The position numbers and the translations under genes were made by a program. A stretch of DNA of 57,520 nt from an uncultured Prevotella sp. (GTDB lineage: Bacteria > Bacteroidota > Bacteroidia > Bacteroidales > Bacteroidaceae): the NCBI GenBank assembly GCA_900319905.1, contig ONQB01000029.1, positions 1 through 57,520 of the forward strand, written 5' to 3'. The notes below the pieces were generated by a model. The model was given only the letters and a program-made list of their open reading frames with translations, made no database searches and had not been told where the DNA came from. Of the stretch, positions 35,016-43,796 are shown piece after piece; the stretch's first letter is position 1; every line of letters starts with the position of its first letter.

Positions 35016-36686
35016 ATGAAGACAGATATCGAGATTGCACAGAGCACAAAGCTCCGTAATATTACCGACATTGTCGACGAACTGGGTATTCCCAGCGACG
35101 AGACCGAACAATACGGCCGATACATCGCCAAGGTCTCGCTCGACGCCATCCACGAAGAACGCATCAAACAACACCACCTCGTCCTAGTCACCGCCATCAG
35201 CCCCACTAAGGCCGGCATCGGAAAGACAACAGTGAGCGTAGGTCTCGCTCTCGGACTCAATCGCATCGGCAAAAAAGCCGTCGTCGCACTCCGTGAACCC
35301 TCTCTCGGACCTTGCTTCGGACAGAAAGGCGGTGCATGCGGAGGAGGTTACGCGCAGGTCCTGCCCATGGACAAGATCAACCTTCATTTCACCGGTGACT
35401 TCCACGCCATCACCTCAGCCAACAACATGATCGCAGCTCTCCTCGACAACTACCTCTACCAGCACGCCGCCGAGGGCTTCCGACTCAAACAAGTGCTCTG
35501 GCGACGAGTCATGGATGTCAACGACCGTAACCTGCGACAGATCATCACAGGCGTCGGACCACAGACCAACGGACTGCTCGCCGAGTCGGGATTCGACATC
35601 ACACCGGCATCCGAGATCATGGCCATCATGTGCTTCGCCACCAGCCTCGACGACCTCAAGACACGCATCGGCAACATCCTACTGGGCTTCGACTACAACG
35701 ACAAACCATTCTACGTGCGCGACATGGGCGTTGAAGGCTCAATCGCCGTCCTGCTCATGGATGCACTCAAACCCAACCTCGTGCAGACCACAGAGGGCAC
35801 ACCAGCCTTCGTCCACTGCGGACCATTCGCCAACATCGCACATGGCTGCAACTCCATCGTAGCCACGAAGATGGCCCTCACCTACGGCGACTACGCCGTC
35901 ACAGAAGCAGGCTTCGGTGCTGACCTCGGTGCAGAGAAGTTCTATGACATCAAATGCCGAAAGGCCGGACTACAACCCGACGCCACCGTGCTCGTCGTCA
36001 CACTGCAGGCGCTCAAGATGCACGGCGGAGTGCCCTACGAGAAAATCAAACAACCTGATGTCGCCGGCGCTGCCAACGGCTTCTGGAACCTCGACAAGCA
36101 CGTCGCCAACCTACGGCGCTACGGACAGCATATCATCGTCTGCTTCAACCAATACAAGGAAGACACACCCGATGAGATAGAAGAGGTGCGTCGTCACTGC
36201 CAGGAAGAACTGCACGTTGACTTCGCCATCAACAACGCCTTCACGGAAGGGGGTAAAGGGGCCGAACAACTGGCCGAGACCGTCGTCAAAGCCGTCGAGC
36301 GCCGTCCCTCGGAACCCCTGCGCCTGCTCTATAAAGACGACGACACCGTAGAGAGCAAGATTGAGGCCGTAGCACGCAACATCTATGGTGCAGGCTCCAT
36401 CACCTACACCAAGAAGGCACGCACGCAGCTCAGCCACGTCTACGACCTGCATCTGCAGCACCTGCCGGTATGCATCGCAAAGACGCAATACAGCTTCTCC
36501 ACCGACGCCAAGTCATACGGGCCCACCGACGGCTTCCGCCTCGAGGTCTCCGACATCGTCATCAACGCCGGTGCCGGCATGATCGTCGCCATCGCTGGCA
36601 GCATACTCCGCATGCCCGGCCTGCCCAAAGAACCGCAGGCCAACCACATCGACATCGTCAATGGCGAGATCGTCGGACTGAGCTGA
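35016..36686 (+). CDS. fhs: Formate--tetrahydrofolate ligase
   Basis: A 556-residue enzyme that makes 10-formyl-THF from formate, THF and ATP. I chose the ATG at 35016 (MKTDIEIAQSTKLRNI), which fits the promoter. The P-loop is SPTKAGIGKTTVSVGLA; other landmarks are EPSLGPCFGQKGGACGGGYA, FTGDFHAITSANN and GFGADLGAEKF. It links the methylene-THF made by the gcv system at 11.8-16.8 kb with formate metabolism. Confidence 0.97.
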   Translation: MKTDIEIAQSTKLRNITDIVDELGIPSDETEQYGRYIAKVSLDAIHEERIKQHHLVLVTAISPTKAGIGKTTVSVGLALGLNRIGKKAVVALREPSLGPCFGQKGGACGGGYAQVLPMDKINLHFTGDFHAITSANNMIAALLDNYLYQHAAEGFRLKQVLWRRVMDVNDRNLRQIITGVGPQTNGLLAESGFDITPASEIMAIMCFATSLDDLKTRIGNILLGFDYNDKPFYVRDMGVEGSIAVLLMDALKPNLVQTTEGTPAFVHCGPFANIAHGCNSIVATKMALTYGDYAVTEAGFGADLGAEKFYDIKCRKAGLQPDATVLVVTLQALKMHGGVPYEKIKQPDVAGAANGFWNLDKHVANLRRYGQHIIVCFNQYKEDTPDEIEEVRRHCQEELHVDFAINNAFTEGGKGAEQLAETVVKAVERRPSEPLRLLYKDDDTVESKIEAVARNIYGAGSITYTKKARTQLSHVYDLHLQHLPVCIAKTQYSFSTDAKSYGPTDGFRLEVSDIVINAGAGMIVAIAGSILRMPGLPKEPQANHIDIVNGEIVGLS

Positions 36687-36687
36687 G

Positions 36688-36844
36688 TAATAGAAGTACA
36701 GAAGTTAAGAATTTAAGAAGTTCAGAAGTCCAGAAGTCCAGAAGTCCAGTCATTACAATAATGTTATCGTATTATCAGATACTTATGCATTTGACTGGAC
36801 TTCTGGACTTCTGAACTTCTGGACTTCCCTACTTCTGGACTTCT
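36688..36844. repeat. Family C palindrome, loop type 2
   Basis: Arms of AGAAGTCCAGAAGTCCAGTC and complement around loop 36757-36795 containing TATTATCAGATACTTATGCA. The loop occurs inverted at 44991-45031. Right after it, a TTTTGGTCCCTCTGGCTCGC hairpin (36847-36893) abuts the symporter stop. Confidence 0.75.
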
Positions 36845-36896
36845 CGATTTTGGTCCCTCTGGCTCGCTTTCGAGCCAGAGGGGCCAAAATCGGGCT

Positions 36897-38261
36897 TTAC
36901 TCCTCATCCAGCCTTCCGCTCCACAGATACTTCTTTGTCTCGCTGACGAGCACACCATTGAGAAACAACAGCGACAGCAGGTTAGGAATAGCCATCAGCG
37001 CATTCATACAGTCAGCGATGTTCCACACCACCTGCAGACCCGCTATGCTGCCCACAAACACCAGCACGATATACAACCAACGGTACACATGCGACCAGCG
37101 CTGACCCTTGAGATACTCCACTGCACGTTCACTGTAATAGCTCCAGCCCAGGATCGTGCTGAAGGCAAACGTCAGCAGACCAAAGCTCAACAACGGCTCA
37201 CCGATATACGGTATCTTTGTGAAGGCAGCACGCGTCAGCGTCGCACCATTGGCATAACTGATATCAGGATAAGCCAGCACACTGCTCACGATCACCAACC
37301 CCGTCAGCGCACAGATGATCACCGTGTCCCAGAACGTACCCGTCGACGACACCAGCGCCTGACGCACAGGGTTGCGCGTCTGTGCAGCAGCCGCCACGAT
37401 AGGTGCCGATCCCAGGCCCGACTCATTGGAGAACAATCCACGCGCAATACCATAACGGGCCGCCAACAGCACCGTGCCACCCGCAAAACCGCCTCCCGCG
37501 GCACGCGCCGTGAAGGCAGAACTCACAATAAGCTTGATTGCAGGCCATACAAAGGCACTATTGACCACAAGGATATAGATACACCCCAAGACATAAAACA
37601 ACGCCATGAAGGGCACTAAAAGGCCGCAGACACGCGCTATCGACTTCACACCACCCAAGATGACTGCCGCCACAAGCACACTCAGCACCACTCCCGTCAC
37701 ATAAGGCGAGATGCCATAGGTCTCCGACAAAATCGTGGAGATGGCATTCGCCTGCACGGTATTGCCAATGCCAAAGGCGGCCATCGCCGTGAAGAAAGCA
37801 AACAACACCGCCAACGGCTTCCAGCCCAGTCCACGTTCCAGCGCATACATCGGTCCGCCGAGCATCTTACCGTCCGGTGTCCGTACACGGTACTTGATGG
37901 CCAACAACCCTTCAGAATATTTCGTAGCGATACCAAACACTCCCGTCAGCCAGCACCACAGCACCGCACCGGGACCGCCCAGCGCCACCGCCGTCGCCAC
38001 ACCAATGATGTTGCCCGTGCCAATGGTCGCCGCCAAAGCCGTGGCCAGCGCGCCGAACTGCGACACGTCACCCGACGCACCCTTGTCACGCTTCACCGAC
38101 AAACGAATAGCCGTGAAAATCTTACGCTGCGGAAAACGCAGACGGATGGTAAGGAAGAGATGGGTGCCCAACAACAAGATAATCATCGGCCAGCCCCAAA
38201 GAAAACCACTCAGGTCGTTGAAAAATACATTCAGTTGATCAATCATGTTTGTCTCATTCAT
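36897..38261 (-). CDS. Alanine/glycine:cation symporter (AgcS/AlsT family)
   Basis: A 454-residue inner-membrane transporter with about ten hydrophobic segments. Family signatures: GALATALAATIGTGNIIGVATA, GGPMYALERGLGWK and ARGLFSNESGLGSAPI. It uses a sodium or proton gradient to import alanine or glycine. I chose the ATG at 38261 (MNETNMIDQL; 38246 is possible); codons further upstream overlap the promoter. Together with ald and the gcv genes it completes an uptake-and-breakdown route. Confidence 0.93.
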   Translation of the reverse strand: MNETNMIDQLNVFFNDLSGFLWGWPMIILLLGTHLFLTIRLRFPQRKIFTAIRLSVKRDKGASGDVSQFGALATALAATIGTGNIIGVATAVALGGPGAVLWCWLTGVFGIATKYSEGLLAIKYRVRTPDGKMLGGPMYALERGLGWKPLAVLFAFFTAMAAFGIGNTVQANAISTILSETYGISPYVTGVVLSVLVAAVILGGVKSIARVCGLLVPFMALFYVLGCIYILVVNSAFVWPAIKLIVSSAFTARAAGGGFAGGTVLLAARYGIARGLFSNESGLGSAPIVAAAAQTRNPVRQALVSSTGTFWDTVIICALTGLVIVSSVLAYPDISYANGATLTRAAFTKIPYIGEPLLSFGLLTFAFSTILGWSYYSERAVEYLKGQRWSHVYRWLYIVLVFVGSIAGLQVVWNIADCMNALMAIPNLLSLLFLNGVLVSETKKYLWSGRLDEE

Positions 38262-38348
38262 GTTCCATGCACACCTGTCCACACAGTAACCATACGCCGT
38301 GGCCTGCGTTATGAAAAACAAAAAGACAGGAAAAAGGCATTTTGCTTG

Positions 38349-38379
38349 CAAATTTACAAAACAACTTGCAATTTGCAAA
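38349..38379 (-). promoter_or_regulatory. Promoter of the symporter gene
   Basis: On the minus strand TTTG (38376-38379), 19-bp spacer, TAAATTTG (38349-38356) followed by CAAG. Leader about 80 nt. Confidence 0.7.
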
Positions 38380-38402
38380 CAAAATGCCCAAAAACTTTCT
38401 TA

Positions 38403-38769
38403 AGCCCCTCCCCCTTGGCCCGCAAAGCGAGCCAAGGTTCCACACCTACAGCCCCACCCCCTTGGCTCGCAAAGCGAGCCAAGGTTCCCTCCCCCAAATG
38501 GGGAGGGCTAGTTTGCATTGACGGCTCATAGCCTCTCCTTGATGCCCTCTCCTTCTCGAGGCCGCCATCACCGCCTCTTTCTTCTTACGCTTCCCGTACT
38601 GTGCCGCGCTTTCCATCCTGTGCCACGCTTCCCGTACTGTGCCGCGCTTTCCGTACTGTGCCGCGCATTCCGTCCTGTGCCGCGCATTATAATGCGCGGA
38701 AGGTATAGCAAGCCAAACTAGCCCTCCCCATTTGGGGGAGGGAGCCGCGCGAAGCGCGGGGGTGGGGCT
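38403..38769. repeat. Composite of family A copies around a 19-bp tandem repeat
   Basis: Two plus-oriented copies (38403-38523) and one minus-oriented copy (38700-38769) flank five 19-bp units of CGCTTCCCGTACTGTGCCG (38588-38682) and a GCGCATTATAATGCGC palindrome. The minus copy starts at the dacB stop codon. Confidence 0.75.
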
Positions 38770-40155
38770 CTATTCCAGCATCGTCCTGCACAACTTCTGT
38801 TGCAGCACATGCGCATCGAGCACCGACATCTCACTGTCAAGCAACGCAAACGCCAGGACATGACCATCGGCGCCCTTGCAATAGCCGGCCAGCGAACTGA
38901 TGCCATAGGGATGCGACAGCGTACCCGTCTTGGCATGGATGCGGCCCTTCACACGAGGGTCGGAGAGCAGGCGGCGCAGCGTGCCGTCCTCACCCGCAAT
39001 ACTCATATTCTGCATGAGCTGAGCATAGATCGGTTTGTCGTGGTAAGCATAGGTCAGCACCGTCACCAGCGCACGAGGCGACAGATGGTTGTGCACGCAC
39101 AACCCGCAACCGTCGTGGATCACCAGCGACGTATCGCGCAGACCAAGGTCATGGCGCAGGAACTGCCGCAGATACTTCACACCCGAGGCCGCCATGTCAG
39201 GGTTGCGGGGATCCACCGCATGACCCAGCGCATAGAGCAGCGACGTGGCCTGCGTATTGCTCGAGTTCTTCCACATCAGACGCGTCGTGCGGTCCACACT
39301 CCTTAAGAAGCGGAACACCCCGTGACTGCCGCGGGGCGTGCGACCATTCACCAACTGCTCATCCTTCACACGGATGCCGTCGGCCAGCAACGCCTGCTTC
39401 CAAGCCTTGCGTACACCATCCTCACCCTTGAACAAAATGCCATAATGACTGTACGACAAATCCCACGGATACCAATGCGGCTCCGCCTGCACCTTGTCGT
39501 GCAACGTCAGGTCGAGCACACAACGGCCGTCTACCGCCTTCACACCCAGCCGTCGCAACTGCCGGGAGAACATCCGCAGATCCTGTGCCTGCAACAACGG
39601 GTCAAGACCGGCACGAAGAATGGCGTCGCCACGAAGCGTGTCGCCCACCACCTTACCTTTTATATATAACGTAGTGCGGAACATATATCGCGCGCCCAAA
39701 TGGTGCAGCGCAGCCACACCCGACAACAACTTCAGGCACGAGGCCACCGGTTGCGCCTCGTCCGTTCCTAAGCCATACACCGGCTTATTCGCGGTGAGGT
39801 CATATACATACAACCCAAACTTACCATTCGGCCGCCTGGCATGCGCAAACGAGTCAAGCCGATGCACCAGCCGTTGGTCTACTGTCACCTCCTGCGCCTT
39901 CGCAACCGGTTTGCTCTCCTCCTTCTTCTTACTGCCACAGCCCGTCAACACAACACCCATCGCAAGTCCAAAGCCAAGAACTTTGGAAAGACCTGGAAGA
40001 CAGTGAAGGTTCTGCGAGCTATGCTGGCCAAGGAACTTATGCAGGCCAAGTGAGCTATGCTGGCCAAGGAACTTCTGTTGTCCGAGTATCCTGTTTTGTC
40101 CGAGAAGCAATCCGCATTGTTTAACTGCGACAAAAAGGGAACTTATTTTTGTCAT
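38770..40155 (-). CDS. dacB: PBP4-type D-Ala-D-Ala carboxypeptidase (S13) lipoprotein with expanded N-terminus
   Basis: A 461-residue penicillin-binding peptidase. The three active-site motifs are VASCLK (SxxK), SSN (SxN) and HAKTGT (KTG). It trims or cleaves peptidoglycan cross-links in the periplasm. A lipobox LTGC is present, but with the ATG at 40155 its Cys is residue 73. Between the start and the hydrophobic stretch lies a tandem expansion (LGQHSSLGLHKFLGQHSS), encoded by about 39-bp DNA repeats with GCTGGCCAAGGAACTT. The true start could be a later non-ATG codon. The TAG stop abuts a family A repeat. Confidence 0.88.
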   Translation of the reverse strand: MTKISSLFVAVKQCGLLLGQNRILGQQKFLGQHSSLGLHKFLGQHSSQNLHCLPGLSKVLGFGLAMGVVLTGCGSKKKEESKPVAKAQEVTVDQRLVHRLDSFAHARRPNGKFGLYVYDLTANKPVYGLGTDEAQPVASCLKLLSGVAALHHLGARYMFRTTLYIKGKVVGDTLRGDAILRAGLDPLLQAQDLRMFSRQLRRLGVKAVDGRCVLDLTLHDKVQAEPHWYPWDLSYSHYGILFKGEDGVRKAWKQALLADGIRVKDEQLVNGRTPRGSHGVFRFLRSVDRTTRLMWKNSSNTQATSLLYALGHAVDPRNPDMAASGVKYLRQFLRHDLGLRDTSLVIHDGCGLCVHNHLSPRALVTVLTYAYHDKPIYAQLMQNMSIAGEDGTLRRLLSDPRVKGRIHAKTGTLSHPYGISSLAGYCKGADGHVLAFALLDSEMSVLDAHVLQQKLCRTMLE

Positions 40156-41041
40156 TGTATGATTCCTATTCATTTCAAGTAAAATCCTTGTGTAATCCAT
40201 GTATAATCCATATTTAGTCCAATGCCAGCGTATCACTCCCGATGAGCGAATTATCCTGTGGCATCAAACAATAAAATAACGTTTTTGTCGCATGATTATT
40301 ACGTAATGAGGAAGATTTGCATGAGACCCGCAAGTTGCCGGAGTTCGAGGAGGGGGGGATTAACCTTCATTATTCATAGGGATTGTTATTCACATGAATA
40401 TCCACGAATTGCCCATGAATGTCTCAAAAAAAGATTTGTGAATAATTCGTGGTCAATTCTTGACAATTCAATGTTTAGTAACAGAGTTAATGTTCATGAA
40501 TAATGTAGCCATAAATGAAGAAAGAGAACCCCTTTAGGGGTTCCGGCAACATAGCGAGGGGATGAGCAAATGAGCGATAGCGAATGCAGCGATTCCCCTC
40601 GAAAACAATTAGATGGCAAAAGCCTTCGATTGACATCATATTTAACATTACCGCAACCCCCAAGGGGGTAGCGATTAAATCATCCACCATCACGTTTCGA
40701 GGGGAAGAGGCTCGCTTCGCTCACCTCATCCCCTCGCTATGATACCGGAACCCCCAAGGGGGTTCCAACAATTGTAACCCTCCCCTAGGTGGGGGAGGGA
40801 GCCGCGCGAAGCGCGGGGGTGGGGCTGGGGGTGCCCGATCCGCGAAGCGCGGGGGTGGTTCTTCGCCGAACCTCCGCCTTCCTTTCGCCGATCCTCCGCC
40901 TTCCTTTCGCCGAACCTCCGCCTTCCTTTCGCCGAAAAGTACTTGGCTTTTCGGCGAGCAACCGATTGATAATCAACGGATCAAGACCTATTGGTATACC
41001 TATGACCCATATTACAACGCCAACATACCAAGAAAATCTGT
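40156..41041. other. Intergenic region with B and A repeats
   Basis: No convincing gene. It holds a stretch with several ATTCATG/CATGAAT words (40370-40505), a family B element (40525-40766), a family A repeat (40775-40858) and four GCCGAACCTCCGCCTTCCTT-like tandem units (about 40864-40940). Confidence 0.6.
40525..40766. repeat. Family B palindromic element
   Basis: A shorter 242-bp copy. The left end has changed to CCCCTTTAGGGG and the left inner hairpin is missing. Confidence 0.75.
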
Positions 41042-41057
41042 AAAGAAACATCAGCAA

Positions 41058-41485
41058 CCTCCGTTTTTGTCGCAATTTGTGCACACTTAAAAATCAAAGA
41101 CCTTCCCTAAATGTCGCGCAATGTTAAGGGAAGTGAACAAAACATCCTCCCTAATTGTCGCCTCACCTTTACAACAAACTTATAATCAAAGAGAAAGGTA
41201 GTGTACTGAAATTGCGCTAAAATAGGGCTAAAATGGTCGTTTTATGGCGACAAAATATCGATTAAATCCAGCCCATCCATCGCCTAACGCTTAAAACCTC
41301 CCCAAAAGTGTCGTATTTCGTAAAGATAAAGTCAGAGATTCGATCACAACCTCCTAATTTGTCGACGACATCCTCCTTATTTGTCGCCGACGTCAAAAAT
41401 AGGTTCCCTATTTGTCGCACTTACCTTCCCTATTTGTCGCAACGAGGTTCCCTATTTGTCGCACGAGGTTACTAATTTGTCGCAG
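41058..41485 (+). other. Iteron array, putative replication origin
   Basis: About ten direct repeats of (CC/GG)TTCCCTATTTGTCGCA or close variants: 41058, 41101, 41146, 41297, 41350, 41372, 41402, 41424, 41446 and 41467, plus an inverted GGCGACAAAATA at about 41246. The last six are spaced 22, 30, 22, 22 and 21 bp, about two helical turns, the usual layout for initiator-binding iterons. The region is non-coding and borders a very AT-rich tract. The unit does not resemble a CRISPR repeat-spacer pattern. Confidence 0.8.
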
Positions 41486-42455
41486 TTCAACATATGGCGA
41501 AGTTGAGTATCAGCGAGTTACGGCATCCCACAAATATTAGATACTAAAGATATACTATTGAAAAACTATCTTATGATGTTTTCAATTTAAATTTATCTTT
41601 GTTTTTTTGATTCCCCAGTCTCCTTGGTTTCTCGCCTTCATGTCGTATTTCTGTCGTTTTTATATATTTAATTATCCAATCTTATACATACAGATATAAA
41701 TAATAGTACATATAAATAAATACCTATTAGTTTATACTCATAAATCGTTATATACCTATATATACATATACGAATATATTTATCTTTGTACATTTTTATA
41801 TCTTTACGTGCTTATATTATTATTGCTATATTTTCTTATTTATCTATTTACGCAGGCGTTTTTACTTATTTTGTCTCCCTTTTTGCTTGAACTTCCCCTC
41901 CTATTGTTTATATTTTTATTCCTTTATATTATTACCTTTATATATAACTATATAAACAACTATTCATATAAACAATCATTCTTCTGCTCAGTTTTGAGCA
42001 TGTTTGTTTATTTAATTCTATGTATATTTAACGTTATATATAAACAAATATACATTGCAATACATAAAGAAACTAATATATTAATAACGCTTTATATGTT
42101 TACATGCTTATATCTTCATTTCTTTAATTATTAATATCTTCATTTCTTCATTTGTTTATACTTTGCCCTACTCTTTTATTTTATTGTTTATATCCATATA
42201 TAAATATACCAATAAGTAAATATATAAAGATAAAGAAACATTACACATTTTTGTCGTATATTTCGTGTATACGCCCTTTTACCTCACTTTTTAATGATTA
42301 AACCTTTACAGATTTGTGCCTTTATTGATGACATTTCTCGCTATTTTCCTCCAGAATAACCTTTTCCTGATCACCTGTTGACTGTCATTCGCTTCTTTTG
42401 AAGCTCTCTATGATCTTGTCTTATTCATATTTTTATTTATTTTTCTGTTTATTTC

Positions 42456-42487
42456 TTTGTCTAATTAATTGTTTATGCTTATCTTTG
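42456..42487 (+). promoter_or_regulatory. Promoter upstream of the par genes
   Basis: TTTG (42456-42459), 20-bp spacer, TATCTTTG (42480-42487) followed by CAG. It would give parA a leader of about 440 nt, or drive a small RNA. Confidence 0.5.
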
Positions 42488-42574
42488 CAGATATAAATAT
42501 ATACGCATTTCCATGTACACATAATGAAATGAATGAATAAGTGAATGTTTGTTTCTTTATTTATATTTGGAATT

Positions 42575-42613
42575 AAATATATAAACAAATAAATAACGAT
42601 ATGATTAAATATA
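42575..42613 (+). repeat. AT-rich par-region repeat, copy 1
   Basis: ATATAAACAAATAAA followed by TAACGATATGATTAAA. It is nearly the same as 43736-43772 and, with an 8-bp deletion, as 42901-42931, which lies just before parA. Candidate operator or centromere repeat. Confidence 0.55.
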
Positions 42614-42937
42614 TCTTTACTTGTTTATTGATAACAAAGACATCTGTCAGGCCACAGGTCTCTCCTACCCTGCGTTCTGGCGATTGGTGGTTTGTAAATA
42701 AGTATTTACCTATATATTTAATTATACGTTTCTTTATTTGTTTACATAAACGATTTGATGAATGTTTATCTTTATATTTTAATAAAGAAAGGTATAAGTA
42801 TATTATAAATGAAATATACCTTTATATAAATAATAAAAGGTACGCATGTACTTATAAATAGATACTGAAATATATAAATATATCTAAGTTGATAGGTTTG
42901 AAAATATAAACGAGTAAATAATTAAATATATAATAAT

Positions 42938-43603
42938 ATGAAGAACAGAAAAGTGGTGTTCGCCAATCAGAAAGGCGGTGTGGGTAAGTCAACGCTCTGT
43001 ATCCTTTTCGCTAACTATCTGGCATGGAAGAAGCAGGATGTATGCGTCATCGATACGGACTTGCAGAAGACGATCAAGATGCAGCGCAAGAAAGACCTCG
43101 AGCTCTACCCCGATGCTGAGGAGCCTTATGAGGTGCAGGACTTCGACGTGCAGGATCCGGAACTGATGCAGCAGCTCATGGACTCGGCTTCCCAGACGGA
43201 AGGTTTCGTACTGTTCGACTCTCCGGGTAATGTGTCGGAGGACGGACTGGTGCCGATCTTCACCAATGCCGACTTCATCGTCTGCCCTTATGAGTATGAG
43301 GAGAAGACCCTCGACTCCACTGGTACGTTTGTGCAGGTGATCAACGCTCTCCGTCAGGCCACACCCGAGATGACGGCCAAGCTCTTCTTCGTGCCCAACC
43401 GCATCGACGTGCGTATCGGTACCGCCGACGAACTGCGTATGTGGAAGCAGACCGACGCCATCTTCAAGCAGCTCGGTGCTGTCACACCCCGCATCACGGC
43501 CCGTGCTTCCCTGAAGCGCATCAACACCCTGGAAATCACGCCCCAACAGCGCGACGCCGTCAACGGAGCCTTCGATTTCATGATCCGCCGCATGCGGGAG
43601 TGA
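42938..43603 (+). CDS. parA: ParA-family partition ATPase (short type)
   Basis: A 221-residue Walker-type ATPase. Deviant Walker A is QKGGVGKST (about residues 11-18), VIDTDLQKT is the A' region and VLFDSPGN the B motif. There is no N-terminal helix-turn-helix, so it is of the short (type Ib) class that pairs with a small DNA-binding protein instead of a canonical ParB. It lies between the AT-rich tract and the ribbon-helix-helix gene. An alternative is the ParA-like TraA of conjugative transposons, but no other transfer genes are nearby. Codon use is GC-rich, unlike its AT-rich flanks. Confidence 0.9.
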   Translation: MKNRKVVFANQKGGVGKSTLCILFANYLAWKKQDVCVIDTDLQKTIKMQRKKDLELYPDAEEPYEVQDFDVQDPELMQQLMDSASQTEGFVLFDSPGNVSEDGLVPIFTNADFIVCPYEYEEKTLDSTGTFVQVINALRQATPEMTAKLFFVPNRIDVRIGTADELRMWKQTDAIFKQLGAVTPRITARASLKRINTLEITPQQRDAVNGAFDFMIRRMRE

Positions 43604-43796
43604 GACCCATGGCCTGACTCAGGATACTTACTTATATATAATAAGGTGTAGGTAAACAAAGAAATGTCTAAATATATAAACAATTGAACAATCAAATAAA
43701 TAGGCATTTGAATAAATAATTATTTGTCTGCACTAAAATATAAACAAATAAACAACGTTATAATTAAAAATATAAACTAATAAATATATACGACAT
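43604..43796 (+). promoter_or_regulatory. AT-rich spacer between parA and its partner
   Basis: Contains ATATAAACAATTG (about 43675), a long copy of the par repeat (43736-43772) and ATATAAACTAATAAATATA just before the next gene. Candidate binding sites for the partner protein. Confidence 0.45.

Larger units (their letters stand above)
41490..42937. other. AT-rich tract with many ATATAAACAA motifs
   Basis: About 1.4 kb strongly dominated by A and T, in contrast to the GC-rich window. Motifs of the form ATATAAACAA or its complement recur at about 41950, 41970, 42040, 42185, 42580, 42733 and 42905. Hydrophobic or Tyr/Ile/Lys-rich ORFs here look like a by-product of base composition. It could contain the DNA-unwinding element and the centromere sites. 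Confidence 0.7.

Noticed and set aside
40258-40503. 81-residue ORF next to dacB
   Set aside because: It translates a stretch of ATTCATG-type repeats (SHEYPRIAHE-like), which I take as non-coding repeat debris.
41058-41485. CRISPR array
   Set aside because: Units are about 17-19 bp with short irregular gaps of a few bases; there are no spacers of CRISPR length and no cas genes.
41808-42134. Hydrophobic 108-residue ORF in the AT-rich tract
   Set aside because: Composition (Leu, Ile, Phe, Tyr) follows directly from AT-rich codons, the start is GTG and there is no family pattern.
42601-42861. 86-residue ORF upstream of parA
   Set aside because: The ATG is part of an AT-rich repeat, the sequence lacks domain features, and codon use is unlike real genes nearby.
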